This document shows positions 37,285 through 49,919 of a DNA stretch of 64,000 bases, piece after piece. A program made the translations under genes and the position numbers. Origin of the DNA: Argopecten irradians (lineage: Eukaryota; Mollusca; Bivalvia; Pectinida; Pectinidae); assembly GCF_041381155.1 (NCBI RefSeq), contig NC_091139.1, positions 7,130,383 through 7,194,382 on the forward strand. Reading direction: 5' to 3'. How positions within the stretch are numbered: position 1 is the stretch's first letter; the number at the start of each line of letters is the position of its first letter. The notes beneath the pieces were generated by a model, which was given only the letters and a program-made list of their open reading frames with translations, made no database searches and had not been told where the DNA came from.

Positions 37285-38540
37285 AATGAAGTTCAATTCG
37301 GTTGGTACGATTCTTCTTCTTCGTTCAAACACAGGTGGCATAATTTGCTAAGGTGTATCAAAAGCTCCCCTAAACCTAGAAAAAAAAAACAATAAATTTT
37401 ATTTCTAATTAAATTTTAAAATTTTAAAAATTTGAACACCAAGCCATACCTGGACAAATGACCTTTGATCTTATCTCCATTTTACCCTCTAATTACCTGT
37501 AAAGTAACGCAAAGCCATACCTGGACAAGTGACCTTTGATCTTACCTCCCTTACCGCCTCTAATTACCTGTACAGTAACACCAAGCCATACCTGGACAAA
37601 TGACCTTTGATCTTATCTCCATTTTACCGTCTAATTACCTGTACAGTAACATCAGCCTTACCTGGACAAGTGACCTTTGATCTTACCTCCCTTACCGCCT
37701 CTTATTACCTGTACAGTAACACCAAGCCATACCTGGACAAATGACCTTTGATCTTATCTCCATTTTACCGTCTAATTACCTGTACAGTAACACAAAGCCA
37801 TACCTGGACAAGTGACATTTGATCTTACATCCCTTACAGCCTCTAATTACCTGTACAGTAACACCAAACCATACCTGGACAAATGACCTTTGATCTTATC
37901 TCGATTATACCCTCTAATTACCTGTACAGTAACACCAAGCCATACCTGGACAAGTGACCTTTGATTTTACCTCCCTTAACACCTCTAATTACCTGTACAG
38001 TAACACCAAGCCATACCTGGACAAGTGACCTTTGATTTTACCTCCCTTAACACCTCTAATTACCTGTACAGTAACACCAAGCCATGCCTGGACAAGTGAC
38101 CTTTGATTTTACCTCCCTTAACCCTCTAATTATCTGGATAGTAACACCAAGCCATACCTGGACAAGTGACCTTTGATTTTACCTCCCTTAACCCCTCTAA
38201 TTACCTGTACAGTAACACCAAGCCATACCTGGACAAGTGACCTTTGATTTTACCTCCCTTAACCCCTCTAATTACCTGTACAGTAACACCAAGCCATGCC
38301 TGGACAAGTGACCTTTGATTTTACCTCCCTTAACCCCTCTAATTATCTGGATAGTAACACCAAGCCATACCTGGACAAGTGACCTTTGAATTTACCTCCC
38401 TTAACCCCTCTAATTACCTGTACAGTAACACCAAGCCATACCTGGACAAGTGACCTTTGATTTTACCTCCCTTAACACCTCTAATTATCTGGACAGTAAC
38501 ACCAAGCCATGCCAAGACAAATGACCTTTGATCTATAATT
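36687..38540 (+). repeat. 71-bp satellite array, upstream of orphan gene copy 1
   Basis: Head-to-tail 71-bp units containing CTGTACAGTAACACCAAGCC, ATACCTGGACAAGTGACCTT and TGATCTTACCTCCCTTACCG. Two alternating subtypes (GACAAATG..ATCTCCATTTTACC and GACAAGTG..ACCTCCCTTACC) suggest a partly dimeric higher-order repeat in the left half. It is interrupted at 37285-37430 by the non-satellite part of the 740-bp duplication. Each unit carries TGACCTTTGATCT or a near match. Confidence 0.93.
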
Positions 38541-38639
38541 ACCGCCCGGTTCACTTTGATCTTTTAACCGTTATGAAAATCTTCTCACATATAACAGCAC
38601 TATTCAAGTATTTACGTTCCACATTAAATAGGGGAGGGG

Positions 38640-38786
38640 CTTAATTTTCAGCCAATAAAAGTACTGGATGAATTCAGCCAATCAAAGTTAAGAAGTGTAT
38701 ATAAATATAGTTTAGAATTCTGGAAAAACACTTCTGCTCTCGAACCCATCAGCTCTACCACCCTCTTCTTAACTTCTATACTGACC
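38640..38786 (+). promoter_or_regulatory. Promoter and 5' UTR of orphan gene copy 1
   Basis: Two CCAAT boxes (38652-38656 and 38678-38682) followed by a TATA box (TATATAAATA, 38698-38707), then about 80 bases to the ATG. The same arrangement is found at copies 2 and 3. Confidence 0.72.
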
Positions 38787-39797
38787 ATGGCTGAGATGAC
38801 CACTACTGATGTTGTGTACTACGCCCAGAAGCTCCAGAGTCATCTGCTAGCCCACGATAAAGCTACCAAGCAGGTCAACTTTCTAGGTATGTAGCAAGGG
38901 TCAGCTATATTACATCGATTTTTTTGGTGGTTTCTTGTTAATTTGTTTTATTTTTTATGTTAATATACATGTACATTAGACACAAATTCAAACAGTTTTG
39001 TACAGTCGTATTCTGATTGTCTGTCAACTTAAGAGAAGTCATCATATAGTTTGATATTTTATAACCATTCTGATGGTTCATTTTGCTGTAACAGTTTAAT
39101 TCATATTAATTCATTCAATAAAATATTGAAAAATTTAAAATGTTTGAATATTTTACAGAAATTTGAAAATTGTCCCCTGTTCTGTTTTAAGCGGAAGTTC
39201 CTATCCAAAAACCAGCTGTTATACATATTTGCCAAGGTAAAGTGTATAAGACAAACAAACAGTGTATGAAATTTGAACAATCCTGTAATATAGCGAAATA
39301 ATAACGTTTATTGCTCACTTTTTGTTTTTTTTTCATCTTAAAATAGTCACAGATTGAAACAAATTCGTGCTACTTTTAATGTAATTAAATAATTTTCTGC
39401 AGTTCATCTTCCTGTCACGATTGTCCGAGATATATGTATTTTGATGTATTTTCTAATGAATTGTGTGACTTTAATACTATTTTAAATATTAATTCCAGAT
39501 GACCAGTTGATCCGTCTTGACCGCCAAATTTTCTTCTCCACACTGGACGATGCCCACAGCCTTGGTCTTCACCTTCTGACCCGTAAGTCCATCATCCAGG
39601 GTGTCCGGAGGATGTTTGACCAGTACAGATCCACCAAGCATCGCCAGGTACTGGAGTTGTCTGCCCTTGTCCTTACTTCCCTGGGAGCCGGAGAACCAGA
39701 CTTGGAGATGCCAGCCACTTCCGGAAGGAGCACGGAAACTGATGAGCTAGCCAGGATGTCTACGGCCAACTACAGCGTCCTTTGGAGAGAGATGTGA
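38787..39797 (+). CDS. Orphan 132-residue protein, copy 1 (open)
   Basis: Exons 38787-38886 (donor GTATGT) and 39499-39797 (acceptor TTCCAG), phase 1 intron of 612 bp, 132 residues. It begins MAEMTTTDVVYYAQKLQS, continues DDQLIRLDRQIFFSTLDDAH, then RKSIIQGVRRMFDQYRSTKH, a Ser/Thr/Glu-rich linker and ends MSTANYSVLWREM. There is no cysteine, signal peptide or membrane segment; the regular spacing of hydrophobic residues suggests helices and an intracellular protein. I do not recognise the family. A GTAAGT at the RK codons (near 39580) resembles a donor, but the frame stays open beyond it and is conserved in copy 3. Exons are clearly better conserved than introns between copies, which argues for a real protein. 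The copy differs from copy 3 at a handful of residues (H19, I, L, M, G, R variants). Confidence 0.75.
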
Positions 39798-39839
39798 TAC
39801 CACATACCAAGAGTTATCTACCCTTAGTGCTTTGTCTAT

Positions 39840-40395
39840 TGTTCACATTGTAATTTTGTGTTTTTATAATGTCACATTATAATGTTTTATTTTGTATATT
39901 GTTACATTGTAATGTTGTGTTTTTATAATGTCACATTGTAATGTTGTGTTTGTTTGTCTTATTGTAATGTTGTATTTGTATACATGTATTGTCACATTGT
40001 ATAATGTTGTATTTGTTTATTGTCACATTGTAATTTTGTGTTTTTAACATTGTAATTTTGTGTTTTTTATAATGTCACATTATAATGTTGTATTTGTATA
40101 TTGTCACATTGTAATGTTGTATTTTGTTATTGTCACGTTGTAATTTTGTTTGTTTATTGTCACTTTGTAATGTTGTGTTTGTATCATTATGTGTATTGTT
40201 ATTGTATGTTGTATTTGTATTTGTTCACATTGTAATTTTGTGTTTGTATAATGTTCACATTATAATGTTGTATTTGTATCATTGTACATTGTAATGCTTT
40301 CGTATTTGTTTATTCAATGTCATATTGTTAGTATTCGTATTGTCACATTGTCTTTTGTATATTATATATTGTCATAGTGCTTGTCGTGTTATAAA
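39840..40395 (+). repeat. 29-bp minisatellite after orphan gene copy 1
   Basis: Degenerate units of TTTATTGTCACATTGTAATG followed by TTGTATTTG (29 bp). Starts about 40 bases after the stop codon, so it may lie in the 3' UTR. Confidence 0.88.
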
Positions 40396-41390
40396 ATTCT
40401 ACACAGTTACTAAAGTTTGGTTTGTCACTTTCCTCGAGAAAAGTGTAACTGAGTTTACATGTGAGCCAATCGAATTGATAATATCTACTTAATGTAAGTA
40501 TCTGTTGGTGTCACATGTCGATTATTGTATTCTCTAGATATGTTACAGTTGTGCTCTGGACATGATCAATAACCATGCTTTCACAGTATTATCATGTATC
40601 AGTATATAATGTCAGCACACACCGCGGCGTTTCTAGTGTACCTGAATAGTCGATGGCTGTAGGCACGTGAGGTTCATGACCTACATTTTGGTTTGTGGAA
40701 CATATGACATGATCAATTCAAATCTTTTAATGTTTCTATCGTACTCGTGGCTATGACAGGGAGTAGAAAAAGAATATGTGGTATGTTAAAGGTCAAAAAT
40801 AATGCAACTGCCGCTGGAAAAAATAATTATCACATTGTACTGAAAAACTGTTTCGTATGGATACTGTCACATTCTTATCGTATTGTGTTCTTTTGTTATA
40901 TTATATTTTAGTGCTTTTCGAATAAAAAATCTAATCCTTATACTAAAGTTTTGGTTTTCATTTCTGAGACAAGTAATTAGTTTCCCAATGTCGGAGCACA
41001 TGCGTATTGATGATAAATCAATTAAGTTCATTTTTGGCAACTCGATTATAACAATCGTTAAATATTTAACAGTTTGCACTGACATGAATCAACTAGGTGC
41101 TTTCTTAGTTTCATCATTGTTCAGTAGATAGCGTCAGTTGATGGCACGCGCGTTTGTCTTCTATTGTTACCTGATATGGTCGTATTGCAAAGCATCGTGA
41201 GGGTAGATGGGTTCATTTGGCGGGGAACATTAGTCAATGATCAATTCAAATCAGCTGAATTCAATAGAAATCGTTGGCGTTGGACAGGAGAAAAAAAATA
41301 GGGGTATTTCATAAAAAAAATATGCAACTGTCCGCTGGAAAAAATAAATATTCATTTACTTGAAAAAAATGTTAATATTAGGATTAGGAT
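40370..41390 (+). repeat. Diverged tandem duplication, about 525 bp per copy
   Basis: Matching pairs at a constant offset of 520-531 bp: ACTAAAGTTTTGG-like (40409/40940), TGATCAATTCAAATC (40709/41238), and GCAACTGCCGCTGGAAAAAA-like (40804/41324). No coding potential seen. Confidence 0.75.
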
Positions 41391-41505
41391 GTTTATTTTA
41401 TTGAGGTTATGAGGGTATATGTATAATGGAGCCGTGTAATGTTGCATAATTTCACGGGCTCCAATTATCTTTATACCCTCATATCCTCAAAACAATATTG
41501 AACAT
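41385..41505. repeat. Foldback element with roughly 50-bp arms
   Basis: The arm ..TTATTGAGGTTATGAGGGTATA..TGGAGCC is mirrored by GGGCTCCA..TATACCCTCATATCCTCAAAACAAT; the centre CCGTGTAATGTTGCATAATTTCACGG is itself partly palindromic. A small foldback or MITE remnant. Confidence 0.75.
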
Positions 41506-42735
41506 CTATTCTTAAATCAATTCTTGATAGCTAAAACTGAAGGCTTCGTGTATGAAGGTAATAATGAATCAGGTAGTTTAGTACATGCAGACAATTGTGC
41601 GTATGTGTAGTAATATTAAGCTTATAATTTTACATAACCACTGGAAGGTTTGGATTTGAACTTACCCGAATAATCTAAATTTGACAGGTAAAACAAACTG
41701 TCATACCTTACCGTGAGCTTGACTTTATATTAGGCAAAAAAATGCCTAATAATATAGACAGGTTTAGCGGACTATTACGAGCGAGTATATTGAACCTTCT
41801 ACAGTAAACTTGCCATACCTTTGGACATGTCGTTTTAAAAACTAAATTTCTAAATGTAATTGTACATTTTAATGTTCTCATCCTGTATCATAAAATCAGC
41901 CAATTTACCTGTTCGATAGTCTTAAGGGACTTCAGAAATTTCCATGCGTTTTTTTAAATTCGTTTACTGAATATATACAGTAAAACCAATGATTTTTAAA
42001 CAAGTTGTCCTTTGCAATTTTACCCGCAACAATCAATCCTGGACACTGTCAGCAGGGCATCAAGGATAAGTCCGCTTAAACCCTGCCTATATTTATTAGG
42101 TGCTTTATTTTGATACGTATTTATATTATCAATTAATGATTTTTTAAACCTACAGGCCCCATCAAACTTTTGGAAATAATTAACAAAAGTACTGATCAGC
42201 TTTTTATTATTAACCACTAATAAACTGATATAGTATTACCAATAATACCTTAACAAGATGTTCTTTGTATAATTTCAATCCAACCTAATTCCTTTGGCAG
42301 GGAATACAGTTTTGCCATGTGACCTTGGTTTTATCGTACACCAATTTATACAACTTATACGGGATTATCTATAATTATGATACTTCCTTTTATTTGTAAA
42401 TGTTTTAAATAACAATAGTTTACTCCATTAATTATGGTACGTATTTGTAACCCGCTTTAAAATGACCCCACATTTAACATATGTTTACTCAATTTCACAG
42501 ATTTTTTAAATAAAACTCGTTGACGATCTAATTTTTTACATTTCAATTTGGCCGCAACCTCAACAAAATAAACATCTATTTCTTAAATCAATTCTGGATA
42601 GCAAAACTGAAGGCTTCGTGTTTGACATTAAATGAGCAGTTAGTTTAGTACATCAAAATAATGTACGTATATTTACGCTTATATTTCAAAAAAACATAAT
42701 CCTGGCACCGTCAACAGATCAAGGATACCCATGTA
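41480..42735. repeat. Direct repeat pair about 1.07 kb apart
   Basis: AACATCTATT.CTTAAATCAATTCT.GATAGC..AAAACTGAAGGCTTCGTGT occurs near 41500-41560 and again near 42570-42630, and AATCCTGG.CAC.GTCA.CAG..ATCAAGGATA occurs near 42035 and 42698. The DNA between is AT-rich without a recognised gene. Probably a tandem duplication later altered by insertion or deletion. Confidence 0.65.
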
Positions 42736-42850
42736 TATAAGTATAACTAGTCATGCAGTGATACACGTAGCAGGTACGTATATTAACTGACAGAGTAAGA
42801 CATATACATCCAACTAAGGTTTCATAATATCGAAATATTATGAAAAAAAA

Positions 42851-44540
42851 ATGTTTCAAAAATCGATTTATTTTAGAAATCAGCAACGTTCAACACATAT
42901 AAAAAGATGCCCCAAAGACCTATATCATTCTTCAAATGACCTTGACGACCATGCACCCAATTTTGACAAACAAACTGACATGTGCCTTTCTGAAATTGTA
43001 ATAACTAACCAAGGTCTTTTAGATATAATTAATATTTTAGACGTCAAAAAGTTGCTGGTCGTGACGGCATAAGTAATTAAATGTTAAAAATATTATTCAA
43101 TGAATCTGTACCTGTAGCACTCCTATTTAATGAGAATCCCTAAACACCTCTGTATTTCCTGACTCATGAAAACTCGCCCATGTGATACCTATTTTCAAAA
43201 AGGGGAACCTGAATAGGCAAATAACTACAGACCCATTTGCCTACCTAGCTGCATAGGCAAACTTTTTAAACGAATAATCCATAAGCACATTTACAATTTT
43301 TTCTTCTACAACAAACTTCTATATAATTAACAGTCTGGCTTCCTACCTAATCACTCTACAACTTACTAACTTATAAAACTCTATCACACCATATTTATAG
43401 CAATGGAGAATCTTGAATATATTGCTCTTGTTTTCTGTGACTTTCCAAAGCTTTCGACCGTGTCTGGCACAAAGGGTTACTGATTAAATTAGAAAACTAC
43501 GGGATAAATGGTAAACTACTAGATTGGATAAAAAATTACTTTAGCAATAGACACCAGTCAGTCGTACTAAAAATGCTATATCCTCTGAAGTGTCTATCAA
43601 AGCAGGAGTACCCCAAGGCTCAGTTTTGGGCCCACTTCTTTTTCTTGTTTACAATAATTATTTCAATAATAGTATTTCAAATACATTATTATCAATTACT
43701 AGACTTTTTTGCAGACGACACCACATTAGCATACTCCTCTAAAACGTACATGATATGACACAAGTAATAAACTACGACATGGAACAACTACACCTGGTCA
43801 CAGAAATGGCTAATGAACTTTAATCCTAACAAAACATAAATTCTCCTAGTCTCTTATACTCATATTCCTGCAAACCCCCAATTCATTTTCAATAACACAC
43901 CTATACCTATTGTTAGAAATCACAAACACCTAGGAGTCATTATGAACGACAACGGTACATGGAACACTCACATTGAACACACACTCACAAATTCTACCAA
44001 GTACATTGCAACTCTATGGAAACTAAAATACATAAATAGAAAAAACATAGAAAAAATATTCCTTGTTTTTATTAGACCACTTTTTGAATATGTCTGCGAA
44101 GTATGGGATAATTGTAATATAACACTCTCGAATAAATCAGAAAACATGCAGTTCGAAGCTGGCCGAGTTATAACCGGTTTACCAATATTTAAATATATAT
44201 ATATATATATATACAGAGAGCTTGGATGGGAACCATTAGCAGATAGGCGTAAGGACAGAAAATTATCAATGTTTTACAATATTTATTTAGTTAGTTACGG
44301 AACTTAATGCTCCTGTCTCTCAACTGGTACAAGGAAATCACTGTGGAACACCTTCTTTTTGGAGATACTAATCTAGACGCCATTCTAAATATTCAAATAT
44401 ATAGATCTGTCCAACTTTTTTATTTCTAACGTTTTAACATTTAACTCCCACCAGCCATACCGAACTGCCAGGATACTCTCATTTTTATCTGCCCAAATCT
44501 AGGCCCTACTCTCCCTCCCCTAGCAACAACGTTTCCCACT
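42851..44540 (+). mobile_element. Decayed LINE (Jockey/CR1-like reverse transcriptase), 5'-truncated
   Basis: Reading across several frames gives the run expected of a non-LTR reverse transcriptase: IVITNQGLLDIINILDVKK, FDRVWHKGLLIKLENYGING with KLLDWIKNYF, GVPQGSVLGPLLFLV, FADDTTLAYSS, then RPLFEYVCEVWDNC and LGWEPLADRRKDRKLSMFYN. The YADD-type box is FADD. At least five frame breaks or stops separate these pieces, the N-terminal endonuclease is absent, and a (TA)n run sits at 44192-44212. The element is dead, and it lies between orphan gene copies 1 and 2, which explains most of their wider spacing (about 7.0 kb against 4.3-4.5 kb). Confidence 0.85.
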
Positions 44541-45074
44541 TTTACTTCAAGCTCGTAAATTACTAATTAAATGTATATATAACAAATTAATTTATTTTCA
44601 TCAATTAATCCAACAATAACGAGCGTGTGCCTGGTTTATCTTATCTAGTCGGCTAAGTACGAAAGACAGGAATTCGTAAAGACCCGGATTATCATGGTGA
44701 AAGGCAAACGCAGCACGGGATGTGACTGAGCATTAGATAAGAATAACCACTACAACGGTCTAAGCAAAACCCTCTATAACAAACAAAAATATGCGTTGGT
44801 GTCTCTAATACCTCATATATCTCTTTAGCTATATTCTAATTTGTAACTTTCGTTTTGTTTTGATACATAAAGTAAACATATATAGACATATTTAAGCTAT
44901 GACGTGACAAAATATCATTGTAATTATATATTTATTTGTTCGGAAAAGACGTCAGTAAGTTGTAATACCTTTTGTCCAAACCATTTGTCTTTTGCTAAAA
45001 TTGATTTAAACTAAACCTTTATTATTACTTTCAAAATTCTGCGGACACAAGAGAAATTGATTATTTTTCCAATA
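44541..45074. other. Spacer after the LINE, nothing recognised
   Basis: AT-rich; the first part may be the LINE 3' tail. No ORF or repeat unit recognised. Confidence 0.4.
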
Positions 45075-45500
45075 CCGCCTTTAATCACCTGTACAGTAAC
45101 AGCAAGCCATACCTGGACAGGTGACCTTTGATCTCACCTCCCTTACGACCCCTAATTACCTGTACAGTAACACCAAGCCATACCTGGACAGGTGACCTGT
45201 GATCTTACCTCCCTTACGACCCCTAATTACCTGTACAGTAACACCAAGCCATACCTGGACAAGTGACCTTTTGATCTTACCTTCCTTACGAATCCTAATT
45301 ACCTGCACAGTAACATCAAGCTATACCTGGACAGGTGACCTTTTGATCTTACCTCCCTTACGACCCCTAATTACTTGTACAGTAACACCAAGCCATACCT
45401 GGACAAGTGACCTTTGATCTTACCTTCCTTAACGCCTCTAATTATCTGGACAGTAACACCAAGCCATACCAAGACAAATGACCTTTGATCTATAATTACC
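45075..45500 (+). repeat. 71-bp satellite array, upstream of orphan gene copy 2
   Basis: About six units of the 71-bp satellite, with the CCTTTGATC core in most. Confidence 0.92.
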
Positions 45501-45594
45501 GCCCGATTCCCTTTGATCTTTAAACCGTTATGAAAATCTCCTCACATTTAGCGGTACTATTCAAGTAATTACGTTCCACATTAAATAGGGGAGG

Positions 45595-45744
45595 GACTTA
45601 ATTTCCAGCCAATAAAATTACTGGACGAATGCAGCCAATCAAAATTAGGAAGTGTCTATAAAAAGAACGGCTTAGAATTTGTGAAAATACTCCTGCTCTG
45701 GAACCCACCAGCATAACACCCTCTAATTGACCTCTACACTGACC
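45595..45744 (+). promoter_or_regulatory. Promoter and 5' UTR of orphan gene copy 2
   Basis: CCAAT boxes at 45609-45613 and 45635-45639 and TATAAAA at 45657-45663, about 80 bases before the ATG. Confidence 0.72.
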
Positions 45745-46665
45745 ATGGCTGAGATGACCACTACTGATGTTGTGTACTACGCCCAGAAGCTCCAGAGTCT
45801 TCTGTTAGCCCACGACAAAGCTACCAAGCAGGTCAACTTCCTAGGTAAGTATCAAGGGTCAGCTATATTACATCGTTTATTGTTGTTTTATTATTTTAAG
45901 GTAAAAAATACATGTTAATTAATAGACAATTATATTTTTTGGTGCAGTGATGTTTTGTTTGTCTTTCAGTTTATAGAAACTCGGCATTTAATTCAAAGAT
46001 TTCATAACAATTTCACTGTTAATTTTGCGGTAACTGTTTAATTATGATATTAATTAAAAACAGCGATTAACTCGATAATGTTTTTTACATGGTATGTTAC
46101 AGAAATTAGAATAAAGGTTTCCCATGTCCTGTTTAAGCTAGAGTTTCGATCCCAAAATCAACCATAATACCTATTTCACAAGGTAAAGTATTAAAAAAAT
46201 GTAGGAATTTTGAACAATCTTGTAACATTAGGAATGAACAGCCCTCATTGTTTACTTTTTGTTTTTGTTACAAATCGTAACAAAATCGTGTTACTTTTAA
46301 TGTCGTTAATTAATTTTCCGTAGTCCATCTTTCTGTCATGATTGTCTTTGATATATGTACAGCTTTGATATTTTCTAATGAAATGTGTAATAAAATTTCA
46401 AATCTTCATTTCAGATGACCAGTTGATTCGTCTTGACCGCCAACTTTTCTTCTCCACACTGGACGATGCCCACAGCCTTGGCCTTCACCTTTTGACCCGT
46501 AAGTCCATCATCCAGGGTGTCCGGAAAATGTTTGACCAGTACAGATCCACCAAGCATCGTCAGGTACAGGAGTTGTCCGCCCTTATCCTCTCTTCTCTGG
46601 AGCCGAAGAACCAGACTTGGAGATGCCAGCCACGTCCGCGAGGAGCACGGAAACTGATGAGCTAG
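45745..46665 (+). pseudogene. Orphan 132-residue protein, copy 2 (late frameshift)
   Basis: Exons 45745-45844 (donor GTAAGT) and 46415-46665 (acceptor TTTCAG). The first ~98 residues match copy 3 closely, but one G is missing in the CTGGGAGCC run near 46602, so the Ser/Thr-rich C-terminus is replaced by about 20 unrelated residues ending ..RGARKLMS. The product would be 116 residues. The original frame stays open to the usual stop (TGA at 46710-46712), so a single-base consensus error is as plausible as a real frameshift. Conserved promoter and splice sites argue for recent function. Confidence 0.68.
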
Positions 46666-46739
46666 CCATGATGTCTACGGCAAACTACAGTGTCCTCTGG
46701 AGGGAGATGTGATACCACACCGAGTTATCTACCCTTAGT

Positions 46740-47570
46740 GCAGTATACATTGTCACATTTAATGTTGTATTTGTATATTGTATGTTTTATTTGTACACAG
46801 GGTAATGTTAATTGTTTATTTTGTATTATTTACCTTTTGTCACATTGTAAATTGTGTATTTGTATATTGTCACATTGTAATGTTGTGTTGTTATTGTCTT
46901 ATTGTAATCTGTTGTATTTTGTTTTATTGTCCACATTGTATTGTTTATTGTTTTTGTATTCATTGTAATGATAATGTATTTGTTTATTGTCACATATTGT
47001 AATGTGTGGATTTGTTTATTGTCACATTGTAATGTTGTATTTGTTTATTGTCAACATTGTGTTATTATTTGTTTATTGTCATATATTGTAATGTTGTATT
47101 TGCTATATTGTCACATTGTAATGTTGTATTTGTATATTGTATTGTAATGTTTGTATTTGTTTATTGTACCATTGTTGTTGTTTATTGTCACATTGTCATT
47201 GTAATGTTGTGTATTTTGTTTATTGTCACTTTGTAATGTTGTATTTTCATTGTTGGATATTGTCACATGCTGTAATTGTTGTATTGTCACATTGTCAATG
47301 TTATTTGTTTTATTGTCACATTGTAATGTTTTGTATTTGTATATGTCACTTTGTAATGTTGTATTTGTATATTGTCACATTGTAATGTTGTATTTTGTAT
47401 ATTGTCACATTGTAATGATTGTATTTTGTATATTGTTTCACACTGTACAAATGTTGTATATTCATGTATTGTCAGTTTTATGCTGCGGTCACATGTGATA
47501 TTAATGTTGTATTTGTTTATGCTCCGATTTTAATGTTTGTATTTGTTTATTGTCACATGGTATATACGTG
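46740..47570 (+). repeat. 29-bp minisatellite after orphan gene copy 2
   Basis: Degenerate 29-bp TTGTCACATTGTAATGTTGT-type units with many 1-3 bp indels. The overlapping hydrophobic ORFs through it are repeat artefacts. Confidence 0.88.
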
Positions 47571-47589
47571 ACGTGTCATATATATTATT

Positions 47590-48050
47590 GTGACAAACTT
47601 TTATTGTCAACGAGTCAATATTCCTTTGTGAATTTCATTACCGCAAACGTTGAGTACCTCAGGGGTGGCGAACTATATATCGAGCCACTTCTTGTAATTA
47701 ACATGCACGGTAGAAAATACGGTGTTTGACATTTTACAAAGGAATACATATCTAATAAAAGGAAAACAAAAGTCCTTACTTTGATATATGAAAATATGCA
47801 TTTGAATTGAAGGTAGGAAAAGCATTAAGGTCATCATTTCAAACTTTATTTTCTTTCACAATTTACAATGGATAGAGCGAAGCAAAGTACATAATAAACC
47901 GTATTGACATCTCTGAGACACACATTTCACAGTTATGATATTTTCAGATTCTAAGTACACTTAAGTTATAGTTAAATTAAAGTAAGTGTTTAAAGGGGAT
48001 CGGAAATCAGTTTACTGTACAATATAGTTGACTGTGGCTTTGAAGTTGGG
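47590..48050 (+). repeat. Shared 3' flank of orphan gene copy 2
   Basis: CGAGTCAATATTCCTTTGTG, CGCAAACGTTGAGT-like, CTTGTAATTAACATGCAC and TTCAAACTTTATTTTCTTTC recur in the same order at 52075-52530 and 56930-57335. Lacks an ~250-bp piece present in copies 3 and 4. Confidence 0.85.
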
Positions 48051-49830
48051 GAATGCTATACCTGCGGACAGGGTGACCTTTGATAATACCTCCCTTTACG
48101 ATCTTAATATTCTGTACGTAAACACCATGGTATACTGAACATTGGTCCATTGTTCTTCCCCATTACCGCCTACTAATTACCTTCTGTTTGTAGCCATACC
48201 TAGACATGTGTCCTATGATCTCAGTCCATTAACCGCCTCTAATTAGTGTCTAGTAAAACCAAGCTACATACTAGTCCCATTATGGATCTTGCCCCCATCG
48301 ACAGCCTCTAATTAACTGTAAAAGTACCCAATTGCCACTACTTTCAAGTGTTCTCTGATAAATTACATTAGGGCTTCCTTATCTTTATTTACTTCATGAT
48401 TCAGTAATTCAAATGAGAATTACGTTAAATACCTGGACAGAGAGTGACCTTTGATTTTACCTCCTTACCGCCTTAATTACCCTGTACAGTAACACCAAGC
48501 CATACCTGGACAAGTGACCTTTGATTTACCCCCTTACCGCCTCTTAATTACCTGTACAGTAAACACCAAGCCATACCTGGGACACAGTGACCTCTGATAT
48601 TTACCCCTATTACCGCCTCTAATTACCTGTACAGTTACACCAAGCCATACCTGGATAAGTGACCTTTGATCTTACCCCCCATTACCACTCTAATTATCCT
48701 TACAATCACCACCTTGTACAGTAACACCAAGCCATACCTGGACAAGGGACCTTTGATTTTACCTCCATTACCGCCTCTAATTACCAGTACAGTAACACCA
48801 AGCCATAGCCTTCTGGACATGTTACCTTTGATTCTTACCCCATTACCGCCTCTAATTACCTGAGTACAGTAACACCAAGCCATACCTGGACAAGTTACCT
48901 TTGATCTTACCCTATTCCGCCTCTAATTACCTGTACAGTCAGTAAACACCAAGCCATAACCTGGAGAAGGTGACCTTTGATTTTTATCTCCATTACCGCC
49001 TCTAATTACCTGTACAGTAACACCAAGCCATATCTGGACATGTTACCTTTGATCTTACCCCCAATACCGCCTCTAATTGCCTGCACGGTAACACCAAGGC
49101 ATACCTGGACATGTTACCTTTGATTTTACCCCTATTACCACCTATAATTATCTGTACAGTAACACCAAGCCATACCTGGACAGGTGACCTCTGATCTTAC
49201 CCCTATTACCGCCTCTAATTACCTGTACAGTTACACCAAGCCATACCTGGACATGTTACCTTTGATCTTACCTCAGCTTACCGCCCTCTAATTGCCTGTA
49301 CAGTAACACCCAACATCCTGTACAACACCAAGCCATACCTGGACAAGTGACCTTTGATTTTGTATCTCCATTAATTACCGCCTCTAATTACCCGTACAGT
49401 AACACCAAATACCTGGACAAGTGTCCTTTGATTTTACCCCCGTTACCGCCTCTAATTACCTGTACAGTAACACCAAGCCATACCTGGACATGTTACCTTT
49501 GATTTTACCCCATTACCACCTATAATTATCTGTACAGTAACACCAAGCCATACCTGGACAGGTGACCTCTGATCTTACCCCTATTACCGCCTCTAATTAC
49601 CTGTACAGTTACACCAAGCCATACCTGGACATGTTACCTTTGATCTTACCCCCATTACCGCCTCTAATTACCTGTACAGTAACACCAAGCCATACCTTAC
49701 AGTCACTACCAAGCCATACCTGGACAAGGGACCTTTTGATCTTACTTTCCTTAACACCTCTAATTATCTGGACAGTAACACCAAGCCATACCTGGACAAG
49801 GGACCTTTGATCTATAATTACCGCCCGATA
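48050..49830 (+). repeat. 71-bp satellite array, upstream of orphan gene copy 3
   Basis: Degenerate units until about 48430, then clear 71-bp units with CCTTTGATC-type cores, some shortened or fused. Confidence 0.92.
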
Positions 49831-49919
49831 TCCTTTGATCTTTAAACCGTTATGAAAATCTCCTCACATTTAGCGGTACTATTCAGGTAATTACGTTCCA
49901 CATTAAATAGGGGAGGGAC

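Noticed and set aside
36687-38540. CRISPR array or other regularly spaced repeat system
   Set aside because: Repeats are contiguous 71-bp units with no unique spacers, in a eukaryotic context with introns.
39580-39590. GTAAGT inside exon 2 of the orphan gene as a splice donor
   Set aside because: The downstream frame is open and conserved between copies 1 and 3 for a further 70 codons, and no suitable acceptor follows nearby.
46690-47498. Series of hydrophobic ORFs resembling membrane proteins (also 55751-56463)
   Set aside because: They are frames through the 29-bp minisatellite (repeated CHIVMLYLFIV-like runs); 29 is not a multiple of three.
48635-48883. ORFs in the 71-bp satellite (+ and -)
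   Set aside because: Repeat translations only; no start or splice context and no consistency between arrays.
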